DNA from: Bacillota bacterium
GTDB taxonomy: Bacteria; Bacillota; Clostridia; Christensenellales; CAG-138
NCBI GenBank assembly: GCA_023426265.1
Contig: JAFABA010000050.1
Span: 1-12,928, forward strand
Direction of reading: 5' to 3'
DNA length: 12,928 bases
The notes beneath the pieces were generated by a model, which worked only from the letters and a program-made list of their open reading frames with translations, was not told where the DNA came from and ran no database searches. This document shows, one piece after another, positions 6,062-12,928 of this stretch. Within the stretch, counting starts at the first letter, position 1; every line of letters starts with the position of its first letter. Both the position numbers and the translations under genes were made by a program.

Positions 6062-7111
6062 ATGAAAAGAAACGAAAAGTACGAACTGCTCAAATCCGCA
6101 AACAACCTGTCCGCCCTGTTGGGCATGAAGGCCTATACGCTGCAGGACGGCCGCGCGAAGGGGCTTCGCGCCATCGATGTCAAGAACGGAAGGGGGCTTA
6201 CATTGACCGTGCTGCCCGACCGGGGCATGGACATTCCCTTCCTTTCTTTCCGCGGCGTCAATCTTGGCTTTGTTTCCAAGGTGGGGCTTGCGGGGCCGGA
6301 ATTCTATACGGAGGACGGCGATTACGGCTTTTTAAAGAATTTTACCGGCGGATTCTTAACCAACTGCGGCATTACGTACGCCGGGCCCTCCTTTGAAGAG
6401 GAAGGCCGCGCCTACGGGCTGCACGGGCCGCTTTCCCACATTCCGGCGGAATACGTCAACAAGGAGCTTACCTATGAAGGCGAGGATGCGGTGCTCCGCG
6501 TCTCCGGTTCCATGCGGCAGGCGCGCGTGTTCGGAGAAAACGTCTACCTGCACCGCAGCATGACGGTAGAGACCGAAGCGAACGTCATTCGATTTGCGGA
6601 TACCATAGAGAATTGCGGGTTTGAAGAGCAGCCCGTCATGAACCTGTACCACTTCAATTTCGGTTACCCCATGCTGGACGCGGGCGCGAAGGCGTATTTC
6701 AGCACCGATACCGTAACACCGCGCACGCCATTTGCCGCGCAGGAGATCGATCAGCACCAGCTCATGATCGCGCCGGAAGTCGGCCGCGAGGAGCAGTGCT
6801 ACTTCCACAGCGGCGGTGCGGGCGGCCAGTTCGCCATGCTGCACAACGAAAAGCTGGGGCTGGCGGCGGTTATCCACTATAATCCCGCGCAGTGCCCGGT
6901 GCTTTGCGAATGGAAGTGCATGCGCGCGGGCGATTACGCGCTGGGGCTCGAGCCCACAATGTCCGGCGTGCAGTCCCGCCCGGAGGCGCGGGAAAAGGGG
7001 GAGCTGCAGGTTGTTGCCCCCGGCGGGACGCTGCAGGTGGACCTGCGCGTGGAGGTATTGGACGATCCCTCGGAGATTTCGAAGTATATGGCGCTCTCAG
7101 GCATCAATTAG
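6062..7111 (+). CDS. DUF4432 family protein, aldose 1-epimerase-like
   Basis: A 349-residue protein of the galactose-mutarotase-like beta-sandwich superfamily, DUF4432 branch; relatives interconvert sugar anomers or bind sugars in the cytoplasm. Supporting landmarks are LTVLPDRGMDIPFLSFRGVN (48-67), LHGPLSHIPAEY with His121 and His126, NLYHFNFGYPML with His197 and GDYALGLEPTM (290-300) with Glu297, which occupies the place where epimerases have their catalytic Glu. The ATG at 6062 has AAGGAG 7 nt upstream; a frame open to 5897 would overlap the regulator and is rejected. No separate promoter is evident in the gap, so it is probably co-transcribed with the regulator, ending at the terminator 7133-7167. 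The role with the neighbouring isomerase and kinase is inferred to be supplying the right anomer. Exact activity is not known for this family branch. Confidence 0.85.
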   Translation: MKRNEKYELLKSANNLSALLGMKAYTLQDGRAKGLRAIDVKNGRGLTLTVLPDRGMDIPFLSFRGVNLGFVSKVGLAGPEFYTEDGDYGFLKNFTGGFLTNCGITYAGPSFEEEGRAYGLHGPLSHIPAEYVNKELTYEGEDAVLRVSGSMRQARVFGENVYLHRSMTVETEANVIRFADTIENCGFEEQPVMNLYHFNFGYPMLDAGAKAYFSTDTVTPRTPFAAQEIDQHQLMIAPEVGREEQCYFHSGGAGGQFAMLHNEKLGLAAVIHYNPAQCPVLCEWKCMRAGDYALGLEPTMSGVQSRPEAREKGELQVVAPGGTLQVDLRVEVLDDPSEISKYMALSGIN

Positions 7112-7132
7112 AATATCGCTGCCGTTACGAAG

Positions 7133-7167
7133 GCGGGCCTTCAGACAAAACTGAACGCCCGCTTTTT
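7133..7167 (+). terminator. Rho-independent terminator after the DUF4432 gene
   Basis: GCGGGC-c-TTCAG (7133-7144), loop ACAAAA, CTGAA-c-GCCCGC (7151-7162), then TTTTT (7163-7167). An eleven-pair stem with one C/C mismatch followed by a T run is a classic intrinsic terminator, 21 nt beyond the stop codon. Confidence 0.9.
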
Positions 7168-7203
7168 CTGCGCTCGCGCTAATCATCCTTATGTATGCTC
7201 ATA

Positions 7204-7237
7204 AAACTGCGCCGGTTCTACAAAGCCCGCGCAGTTT
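7204..7237. other. Inverted repeat between the terminator and the fab promoter
   Basis: AAACTGCGC (7204-7212) and GCGCAGTTT (7229-7237) are perfect inverted repeats around a 16-nt centre. On the minus strand the stem is followed by TTTTAT, so it may be a weak second terminator or shield the fab promoter from read-through. It could also be remnant repeat DNA. Confidence 0.4.
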
Positions 7238-7254
7238 GTGGCATGCTATGCTGC

Positions 7255-7284
7255 TTGACAATACAGCATGGAGCGAATTATTAT
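7255..7284 (+). promoter_or_regulatory. Promoter of the fatty acid synthesis operon
   Basis: A consensus -35 TTGACA (7255-7260) is followed after 18 bp by TATTAT (7279-7284), five of six to the consensus -10. It is the only strong promoter seen ahead of the fab genes. Transcription would begin near 7291, within the candidate operator just downstream. Confidence 0.7.
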
Positions 7285-7300
7285 TAGTTAGTCAATCTAA
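7284..7300 (+). promoter_or_regulatory. Candidate operator of the FabT-like regulator
   Basis: TTAGTTAGTCAATCTAA is an imperfect 17-bp palindrome (outer TTAG/CTAA) touching the -10 and covering the start point. MarR-type FabT repressors bind palindromes of about this size at fab promoters, often with TTTGA/TCAAA halves. Assignment is from position and symmetry only. Confidence 0.45.
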
Positions 7301-7323
7301 GTATTGCAGGGAGGGTCAAACGC

Positions 7324-7782
7324 TTGGATGAGTTTTCGGCGCATCTGAACGAACTGTTCGTGGATACGTTCCGCAACATCCTCAAGGTGGAGGAGAAGAC
7401 GCTCGAAAGCAGCGTGATGAACCTTACCATCGGTGAGCTGCATCTGATTGAATCCGTGGGCAAATCAGCGGAAACCGGAAGAACCATCAGCTCCATCGCG
7501 GAGGATATGCGTATTACGCTGCCTTCTGTAACGGTGGCGATCAACAAGCTTGCGGCAAAAGGCTATGTGGAAAAGGTGCGCGGGGAAACGGACAGCCGGA
7601 CCGTCTATGTCAAATTGACCAAAAGCGGCAAAAAGGCGGACGCCGCCCACCGCTATTTCCATGAAAACATGGTCAGGTCCGTTCTCAGGGAAATGAACGA
7701 GGAGGAGAAGCATGCGCTGATGAAGGGCGTCATGAAGCTCAACGCGTTCTTCAAGGGCAAGATCAATACTGCGGAGGCATAA
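7324..7782 (+). CDS. fabT: MarR-family transcription regulator, FabT-like, of the fab operon
   Basis: A 152-residue MarR-type winged-helix protein of normal length. Residues about 54-62 (TISSIAEDM) and 66-80 (LPSVTVAINKLAAKG) make the helix-turn-helix, and 81-99 (YVEKVRGETDSRTVYVKLT) form the wing with the conserved Asp-x-Arg. The flanking helices provide the dimer interface. As first gene of the operon, directly before fabH, it matches FabT of streptococci and related clostridial regulators, which repress fab genes, using long-chain acyl-ACP as co-repressor in known cases. It starts at TTG (7324), with GGAGGG about 8 nt upstream; no in-frame ATG nearby fits. Its stop abuts the fabH ATG with no gap, so translation is coupled. 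The FabT name relies on gene context as much as on sequence. Confidence 0.82.
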   Translation: MDEFSAHLNELFVDTFRNILKVEEKTLESSVMNLTIGELHLIESVGKSAETGRTISSIAEDMRITLPSVTVAINKLAAKGYVEKVRGETDSRTVYVKLTKSGKKADAAHRYFHENMVRSVLREMNEEEKHALMKGVMKLNAFFKGKINTAEA

Positions 7783-8748
7783 ATGAGTTTCTCAATAACA
7801 GGTACCGGCAGCGCGCACCCCAAACGCGTTGTGACAAACGACGAGCTTTCCGCCATGGTGGATACCTCGGACGAATGGATCCGCACCCGCACGGGCGTAC
7901 AGGAACGGCGCGTGCTGACGGATGAAACATTAGTGGATATTGCTCTCCTTGCCGCAAAACGCGCGCTTGAAGATGCGGGCGTAACGGCGGATGAGCTTGA
8001 TTTAATCCTCTGCGCCACAATCCGCAGCGATTATATCACCCCCACAATGGCCTGCACGCTGCAAAAGGAGCTGGGGGCGACATGCCCCGCGATGGACATT
8101 AACGCCGCGTGCTCCGGCTTTTTGTATGCGCTGGATGTGGCGGACGGTTATTTTGCAAGAAAGCGCGTGAAAAAGGTGCTCGTCGTGGCGGCGGAAGCCA
8201 TGAGCAAAATGGCGGACTGGGAGGACCGGGCGACCTGCGTGCTGTTCGGGGACGCGGCGGGCGCCGCGGTCTTAGGGGAAGGGGAGGACCTTCTTTCCTT
8301 AAAGGTTACGGCAAGCGGCAACGACGAGCACCTTTTCATCCCCAATGTGCAGGGCAACAGCCCGTTTTCCAGTCAGCAGCGGCGCGACCCGTATGTGTAT
8401 ATGAACGGGCAGGAGGTATACAAGTTCGCCGTCTCCTCCATCTGCCAGGATCTTGCCGCCGTCATATCCGCGGCGGGCTTACAACAGGGGCAGATCCATC
8501 ATGTGCTGCCGCATCAGGCGAACAGCCGCATCATCGAGGCGGCAAAGGGGCGGCTTAATATCCCGGCGGATCGGTACCACATGAATATCGCGCGTTTTGG
8601 CAATACCTCCGCCGCGAGCATTCCGGTGCTGATGGATGAACTAAGCCGCGCGGGAACATTCAAAAAGGGCGAATATCTGGCCTTAAGCGCATTCGGCGGG
8701 GGCTTCACAACCGGGGCCTGCGTCCTGCGCTGGTGCAAAGGGCAATAA
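7783..8748 (+). CDS. fabH: 3-oxoacyl-ACP synthase III (KAS III)
   Basis: A 321-residue thiolase-fold enzyme that starts fatty acid synthesis by condensing a short acyl-CoA with malonyl-ACP in the cytoplasm. The catalytic triad is in place: Cys110 in INAACSGFLYAL, His244 in VLPHQANSRI and Asn274 in RFGNTSAASI. The N-terminal DTSDEWIRTRTGVQERR (27-43) and C-terminal SAFGGGFTTGA (302-312) are characteristic of FabH. Length is normal. The ATG at 7783 follows GGAGG (7773-7777), which lies within the last codons of the upstream regulator, and start and stop codons abut. Whether it prefers acetyl-CoA or branched primers cannot be told by eye. Confidence 0.97.
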   Translation: MSFSITGTGSAHPKRVVTNDELSAMVDTSDEWIRTRTGVQERRVLTDETLVDIALLAAKRALEDAGVTADELDLILCATIRSDYITPTMACTLQKELGATCPAMDINAACSGFLYALDVADGYFARKRVKKVLVVAAEAMSKMADWEDRATCVLFGDAAGAAVLGEGEDLLSLKVTASGNDEHLFIPNVQGNSPFSSQQRRDPYVYMNGQEVYKFAVSSICQDLAAVISAAGLQQGQIHHVLPHQANSRIIEAAKGRLNIPADRYHMNIARFGNTSAASIPVLMDELSRAGTFKKGEYLALSAFGGGFTTGACVLRWCKGQ

Positions 8749-8769
8749 AATTCAGGAGGCATTCTATTT

Positions 8770-9009
8770 ATGATCTTGGAAAAAATCGTGAAAATCCTCA
8801 AGGACTACAAGGATGTCGAGGCGGAAAGCATCACGCCTGACACCACGTTTGAGGAGCTGGGTCTTGATTCCCTTGACCGCGTGGAGCTTGCCATGAGCGT
8901 GGAAGAGGAGTTTTCCATCCAGCTGGAGCTGACCGAATCCATGCGCACCGTGCAGGGGCTCGTCGACGCCATCGAAGAACAGCTCAAGGCCAAGGAGAAC
9001 AACGCATGA
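8770..9009 (+). CDS. acpP: Acyl carrier protein
   Basis: A 79-residue acidic helical protein that carries growing acyl chains on a 4'-phosphopantetheine arm. The attachment motif GLDSLDRVEL is present, with the modified serine at position 34 preceded by Asp33. The surrounding helix II (DSLDRVELAMSVEEEF) is the usual docking face for the fab enzymes. Length is standard. AGGAGG lies 10 nt ahead of the ATG. Its stop codon overlaps the fabK start (ATGA). Confidence 0.97.
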   Translation: MILEKIVKILKDYKDVEAESITPDTTFEELGLDSLDRVELAMSVEEEFSIQLELTESMRTVQGLVDAIEEQLKAKENNA

Positions 9010-9950
9010 AGACCCCGCTGTGCGGCCTTCTGGGCATAGAATACCCTATGCTGCAGGGCGGCATGGCCTGGGTGGCGGACGCTTCCCTGGCTTCCGCGGT
9101 CAGCAACGGGGGCGGCCTTGGCATTGTTTCTGCCATGAACGCGGATGCGAACTGGCTGCGCAATGAAATCCGCAACACCCGCGCCCGCACCGCAAAGCCC
9201 TTTGGCGTGAACATCATGCTGATGAGCCCGTATGTGGAAGACGTGGCAAAGGTCGTGATTGAGGAGCGCGTGCCGGTGGTAACGACGGGTGCTGGCAACC
9301 CCTCCCGGTTCATGGGCGCGTGGATCGACGCGGGCATCAAGGTCATCCCCGTGGTACCCTCTACCGCCGTAGCGAAGCTTGTTGTGCGCAGCGGCGCAAG
9401 CGCCGTGATCGCGGAAGGCGGAGAAAGCGGCGGACATGTGGGAGATCTTACCACCATGGTGCTCGTTCCCCAGGTGTGCGACGCGGTGGATGTTCCCGTC
9501 ATCGCCGCGGGCGGCATTGCGGACGGAAGAGGCGTTGCCGCTGCGTTCATGCTGGGCGCGGTGGGCGTTCAGTTGGGCACCAGGTTCCTGGTGGCGAACG
9601 AGTGCACGATCCATCAAAACTACAAGGATCGCATCCTGCAGGCCAGGGATATCGATACCGCTACGGCGGGCAAGCGTCTGGGGCACCCCGTGCGCGCAAT
9701 CAAAAACCAGTTCATGCGCGAGTTCATCCGCCGCGAGTACGACAGCTCCATCCTCAACGAGGAGCTGGAGAAGTATGGCGCCGGGGCTCTGCGTTTGGCG
9801 GCCCGCGAAGGCGATATGAAAAACGGCAGCGTCATGGCGGGGCAGTCAGCCGCAATGGTACACAAGGAACAGCCCGCGTGCGACATCATCCGCGAGCTGA
9901 TTGACGAGGCGGAAGCGCTGTTAAAAGGAGCCTGCAAATGGGTGCGGTAG
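9006..9950 (+). CDS. fabK: Enoyl-ACP reductase II (FMN-dependent)
   Basis: A 314-residue TIM-barrel flavoprotein of the nitronate monooxygenase/FabK family that reduces trans-2-enoyl-ACP, the last step of each elongation cycle. The N-terminal IEYPMLQGGMAW (11-22) and GGGLGIVSA (35-43) are flavin-site segments. AEGGESGGHVG (136-146) contains His144, which coincides in number with the active-site His of pneumococcal FabK. VIAAGGIADGRG (165-176) and GVQLGTRFL (187-195) form the phosphate site. Gene order next to acpP and fabD separates it from 2-nitropropane dioxygenase relatives. The start overlaps the acpP stop by 4 nt. FabK is unrelated to FabI and is known to be naturally insensitive to triclosan. 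Confidence 0.94.
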   Translation: MKTPLCGLLGIEYPMLQGGMAWVADASLASAVSNGGGLGIVSAMNADANWLRNEIRNTRARTAKPFGVNIMLMSPYVEDVAKVVIEERVPVVTTGAGNPSRFMGAWIDAGIKVIPVVPSTAVAKLVVRSGASAVIAEGGESGGHVGDLTTMVLVPQVCDAVDVPVIAAGGIADGRGVAAAFMLGAVGVQLGTRFLVANECTIHQNYKDRILQARDIDTATAGKRLGHPVRAIKNQFMREFIRREYDSSILNEELEKYGAGALRLAAREGDMKNGSVMAGQSAAMVHKEQPACDIIRELIDEAEALLKGACKWVR

Positions 9951-10864
9951 CCTTTTTGTTCGCGGGGCAGGGCGCGCAGTATCCCGGCATGGGGGAAGAG
10001 CTTTTTAAAAGCTCCAAAGCGGCCCGCGCTGTGTTCGGCGTTGCGGACAGCTTTCGCCCCGGCACAAGCGCCCAGTGCTTTACCGGCACAAAAGAGGAAC
10101 TGAGCCGGACTGCGAACACGCAGCCCTGCGTATTTTCGGCGGACCTTGCGGCAGCCTGCGCGTTGCAGGAGGCGGGCATCGTCCCCCGGGCCGTATGCGG
10201 GTTTTCCCTGGGCGAGGTCGCGGCGCTGACCTATGCCGGGGCGTTCTCCCATGCGGACGGGTTCCGCCTTGTGTGTAAACGCGCGGAACTGATGCAGCGG
10301 GCGGCGGAACAGACGAGCGGCGGCATGGCGGCAGTTTTAAAGCTCACAAACGAGCAGGTGGAGGCGCTGTGCGTTTCCCACCCGGGCGTGTACCCGGTCA
10401 ATTACAATTGCCCCGGACAGTTGGTGGTGGCGGGCGAACAGAACGCGCTTACCGCGTTTTGCGCGGCTGCACAGGCCGCGGGCGGAAGGTCCATGACCCT
10501 TGCGGTAAACGGTGCGTTCCATTCCCCCTATATGGCGGAAGCGGCGGAGGATTTTTTTCAGCTATTATCCAATTTTTCTTTTCAGGCACCCTCCTGCCCC
10601 GTGTACGCCAATGTTACGGCTTCACCCTACGCCCCGCCCTATGCCAACCTGTTAGCGCAGCAGGTCGCCTCGCCCGTGCGTTTTGAGCAATCCATACGGG
10701 CCATGGCGGAGACCGGGATCGATACGTTTGTGGAAGTCGGCCCCGGGAAAACGCTGACAGGCCTCGTCAAAAAAATACTGCCCGAGGCTAGAACCCATAA
10801 CGTACAGGACGAAGCGGGCCTGACAGAAACCATACAGGCGCTCAAAGGAGGAAACGCATGCTAA
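9938..10864 (+). CDS. fabD: Malonyl-CoA:ACP transacylase
   Basis: A 308-residue alpha/beta hydrolase-like acyltransferase that moves malonyl from CoA to ACP, feeding the condensing enzymes. AFLFAGQGAQYPGMG (5-19) supplies the oxyanion Gln11, GFSLGEVAAL (88-97) the nucleophile Ser90, the Lys114-Arg115 pair the carboxylate-binding Arg, and NGAFHSPYM (191-199) the catalytic His195. Length is normal. The start lies 13 nt inside the fabK end, with AAAAGGAG just upstream, indicating coupled translation. Confidence 0.96.
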   Translation: MGAVAFLFAGQGAQYPGMGEELFKSSKAARAVFGVADSFRPGTSAQCFTGTKEELSRTANTQPCVFSADLAAACALQEAGIVPRAVCGFSLGEVAALTYAGAFSHADGFRLVCKRAELMQRAAEQTSGGMAAVLKLTNEQVEALCVSHPGVYPVNYNCPGQLVVAGEQNALTAFCAAAQAAGGRSMTLAVNGAFHSPYMAEAAEDFFQLLSNFSFQAPSCPVYANVTASPYAPPYANLLAQQVASPVRFEQSIRAMAETGIDTFVEVGPGKTLTGLVKKILPEARTHNVQDEAGLTETIQALKGGNAC

Positions 10865-11598
10865 AAGGCAAGACCGCGCTCGTCACGGGTGCATCCCGCG
10901 GCATTGGCCGCGCCATCGCGCTTGCACTTGCAAAAGGGGGCGCGGATATCGCGCTGGTATACGCGGGGAATGCCACGGCCGCAGCCGAAGCGGTGGAGGA
11001 AGTGCGTGCATTGGGTGTGAAGGCGGAAAGCTTCCAATGCGACGTGGCGGGCCACGCCGCCGTAAAGGAGCTGATCGCCTCGGCATTGTCCGCGTTCGGG
11101 TCAATCGATATTTTGGTGAACAACGCGGGCATCACGCGAGACGGACTGCTTTTGACCATGAAGGAAGCGGACTATGACGCAGTGCTCGATACCAATTTAA
11201 AGGGCGCGTACAACACCATCAAGCATATCGCGCCGCATTTGATCAAAAAGCGCAGCGGAAGAATCATCAACATTTCTTCGGTCGCGGGATTGATGGGCAA
11301 CGCGGGCCAGGTCAATTATTCCGCCGCCAAGGCGGGCTTAGTGGGCCTCACGAAATCCGTCGCCAAGGAGCTGGCCGCCCGCGGCATCACCTGCAACGCC
11401 GTGGCTCCCGGCTTTATACAAACGGATATGACCGGCGCGCTTTCGGAGCAGGTGCAGCAGGCGCTGCTCGACGCCATCCCGTTAAAACGCATGGGTAAAG
11501 CGGAGGACGTCGCCAATCTTGTGGCGTTCTTGGCAAGCCCGGGCGCCGCGTACATCACCGGGGAAGTGATCCGCGTGGACGGCGGCCTGGCCATGTAG
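10858..11598 (+). CDS. fabG: 3-oxoacyl-ACP reductase
   Basis: A 246-residue short-chain dehydrogenase that reduces 3-oxoacyl-ACP with NADPH. The Rossmann motif TGASRGIGRAIA is at 10-21, NNAG at 88-91, and the catalytic residues are Asn113, Ser141 in INISSVAG, Tyr154 and Lys158 in NYSAAKAG. The Ser-to-Tyr spacing of 13 equals that of E. coli FabG. CNAVAPGFIQTDMT and the C-terminal ITGEVIRVDGGLAM are typical. The ATG at 10858 overlaps the end of fabD by 7 nt, behind AAAGGAGG. Confidence 0.97.
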   Translation: MLKGKTALVTGASRGIGRAIALALAKGGADIALVYAGNATAAAEAVEEVRALGVKAESFQCDVAGHAAVKELIASALSAFGSIDILVNNAGITRDGLLLTMKEADYDAVLDTNLKGAYNTIKHIAPHLIKKRSGRIINISSVAGLMGNAGQVNYSAAKAGLVGLTKSVAKELAARGITCNAVAPGFIQTDMTGALSEQVQQALLDAIPLKRMGKAEDVANLVAFLASPGAAYITGEVIRVDGGLAM

Positions 11599-11652
11599 CC
11601 CATGACAACGAACTAAATTTAAGCTTCCCGCAATCTGATTGGAGGAGCAAGT

Positions 11653-12894
11653 ATGAAAAGAGTCGTTATTACCGGTATGGGGGTCATTTCCCCCGTCGGC
11701 AACACGCTGGACACGTTTTGGGACAGCCTGTCCCAAGGCGTCTGCGGCATTGACTTTATTACAAAATTCGATACGGAACTGTTAAAGGTGAAAATCGCGG
11801 CGGAAGTCAAGGGCTTCGACGCCACGCAGTACATGGAAAAGGGCGAGGCGAGAAAGACCGACCTCTACGCTCAGTACGCCATCGCGGCGGCAGCCGAGGC
11901 CATGCGGCAAAGCGGGTTTACGGTGGAGGACCCGTTCCGCTTCGGCGTGTACGTCGGTTCTGGCATCGGCGGCATGGAAACATTCATGAATGAATGCCGG
12001 AAGCTCTTTGAGCAGGGTCCGCGCCGCGTTTCCCCGCACTTTATCCCGATGATGATCGCGAACATCGCCGCGGGCACCATCGCCATGAAATACAACGCCA
12101 TGGGCCCCACTTTGCCGACAGTGACCGCCTGCGCCACGTCTTCGAATGCAATCGGCGAGGCGTTCCGCGCCATCAAGCATGGGTATGCGGATGCTATTTT
12201 GGCGGGGGGGGCGGAAGCGGCGCTGAACCCCTTGGGAGTCGCCGGGTTTACCAACTGTATGGCGCTTTCTACAAGGAACGATCCCAAAGACAGTTCCATT
12301 CCCTTTGACAAGCGCAGGGATGGCTTTGTCATGGGCGAAGGCGCGGGTATTCTGGTTCTTGAGGAGTACGAACACGCCAAAGCGCGCGGCGCGCATATCT
12401 ATGCTGAGGTCGCGGGCTACGGCAACACGTGCGACGCGTACCATGTCACGGCGCCGCACCCAGAATCGCTGGCCGCGGCACAGGCGATTCGTCAAAGTCT
12501 GCAGGAGGCGGGCTTAAAGCCGGAGGATGCAAAGCATCTCTACATCAACGCGCACGGCACCAGCACGCCGCTCAACGACAAGGCGGAAACGCTGGCTATC
12601 AAACTGGTGCTGGGAGAGTACGCAAAGGACGTCATGATAAGCTCCACCAAGTCCATGACGGGGCATATGCTGGGCGCGGCTGGCGCTGTGGAGGCGATCG
12701 CCTCCGTCATGGCTCTCAATACGGGCATTGTGCCGCCCACCATCGGATACAAGGAGCCGGATGAGGCGTGCGACCTGGACGTTGTGCCCAACGTTGCGCG
12801 CAAAGCCGACCCGAAGTATGCGCTTTCGCTCTCTTTGGGCTTTGGCGGGCACAACGCCTGCATCGCGCTCAAAAAACCGGAGGAACAGCTATGA
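11653..12894 (+). CDS. fabF: 3-oxoacyl-ACP synthase II (KAS II)
   Basis: A 413-residue condensing enzyme that extends acyl-ACP with malonyl-ACP. The Cys-His-His triad is Cys160 in TVTACATSSNA, His301 in INAHGTSTPLND and His338 in STKSMTGHMLGAAGA, with Lys333 in the same motif. The C-terminal LGFGGHNA contains the gating Phe397 region. Length matches the family (about 410-415). GGAGGAG lies 7 nt before the ATG at 11653. A 54-nt gap to fabG is the longest spacer inside the operon and shows no obvious promoter or terminator. It ends in an overlap (ATGA) with the next gene. Confidence 0.97.
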   Translation: MKRVVITGMGVISPVGNTLDTFWDSLSQGVCGIDFITKFDTELLKVKIAAEVKGFDATQYMEKGEARKTDLYAQYAIAAAAEAMRQSGFTVEDPFRFGVYVGSGIGGMETFMNECRKLFEQGPRRVSPHFIPMMIANIAAGTIAMKYNAMGPTLPTVTACATSSNAIGEAFRAIKHGYADAILAGGAEAALNPLGVAGFTNCMALSTRNDPKDSSIPFDKRRDGFVMGEGAGILVLEEYEHAKARGAHIYAEVAGYGNTCDAYHVTAPHPESLAAAQAIRQSLQEAGLKPEDAKHLYINAHGTSTPLNDKAETLAIKLVLGEYAKDVMISSTKSMTGHMLGAAGAVEAIASVMALNTGIVPPTIGYKEPDEACDLDVVPNVARKADPKYALSLSLGFGGHNACIALKKPEEQL

Positions 12895-12928
12895 ACTTAA
12901 AAAATATCAGGGAGCTGGTGAGGCTTCT
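12891..12928 (+). CDS. accB: Start of biotin carboxyl carrier protein of acetyl-CoA carboxylase (partial)
   Basis: Only 12 full codons are in the window: MNLKNIRELVRL. BCCP proteins of Firmicutes commonly begin with a very similar MNL-x-x-IREL segment, and accB follows fabF in operons of this order. The ATG overlaps the fabF stop by 4 nt, and GGAGG lies 8 nt upstream. The biotinylation domain is beyond the window end, so the call is by N-terminus and context. Confidence 0.75.
   Translation, partial: MNLKNIRELVRL

Noticed and set aside
8805..9686. Open frame of 293 codons on the minus strand across acpP and fabK
   Set aside because: It overlaps two certain genes, and its His/Arg/Ala-rich translation resembles no protein; it is a by-product of GC-rich third positions.
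11782..12495. Open frame of 237 codons on the minus strand within fabF
   Set aside because: It is a shadow of the conserved fabF reading frame with no start signal or domain.
1..12928. Defence island, CRISPR array, prophage or transposase gene
   Set aside because: Both strands were read for direct-repeat arrays and the usual protein motifs; only metabolic, transport and regulatory genes are present.

Overview
The window is GC-rich, densely coded bacterial DNA with strong purine-rich Shine-Dalgarno sites, TTG starts on both transcription regulators, an AraR-type regulator (GntR head fused to a LacI-like body) and a fabT/fabH/acpP/fabK/fabD/fabG/fabF/accB operon. This combination points to a Firmicute, most likely a GC-rich anaerobic Clostridia-type (gut-like) bacterium. 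No rRNA, tRNA, CRISPR array, transposase or phage gene was seen, so species-level placement is not possible from sequence reading alone.

Layout. (1) 1-354: the tail of an RbsC-type sugar ABC permease, whose stop codon overlaps the start of a small one-helix membrane protein, followed by a strong hairpin. (2) 420-1397: an aldo/keto reductase with the full catalytic tetrad. (3) 1398-1634: a convergent intergenic region with two hairpins around an 88-bp imperfect palindrome resembling a dispersed repeat. (4) 1635-4572, minus strand: an FGGY sugar kinase followed by an L-fucose/L-arabinose-isomerase-family protein. (5) 4573-4893: a divergent control region with a promoter on each strand and five copies of a 17-bp motif; a sixth copy lies at the kinase/isomerase junction. 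(6) 4894-7111, plus strand: the AraR-type repressor and a DUF4432 (aldose-1-epimerase-like) protein, closed by a good terminator at 7133-7167. (7) 7168-12928: a fatty acid synthesis operon with its own promoter, starting with a MarR/FabT-type regulator and running out of the window in accB.

How the parts work together. The sugar locus looks like one regulon. A carbohydrate would enter through an ABC importer such as the one whose end is visible. Its anomers could be equilibrated by the DUF4432 protein, the sugar isomerised by the FucI-family enzyme and phosphorylated by the FGGY kinase, with the AraR-type protein repressing both directions from the 17-bp sites until it binds the sugar. The sugar is not identified: the kinase lacks the Gln-Met-His-Gly segment of xylulokinases and no epimerase or aldolase is present. 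The fab operon encodes type II fatty acid elongation (malonyl transfer, condensation, ketoreduction, enoyl reduction, carrier protein), probably with feedback from the FabT-like repressor.

I did not find a wholly new system. The most rewarding leads are the six-site operator family and the unassigned sugar pathway it controls, followed by the small membrane protein coupled to the ABC permease.
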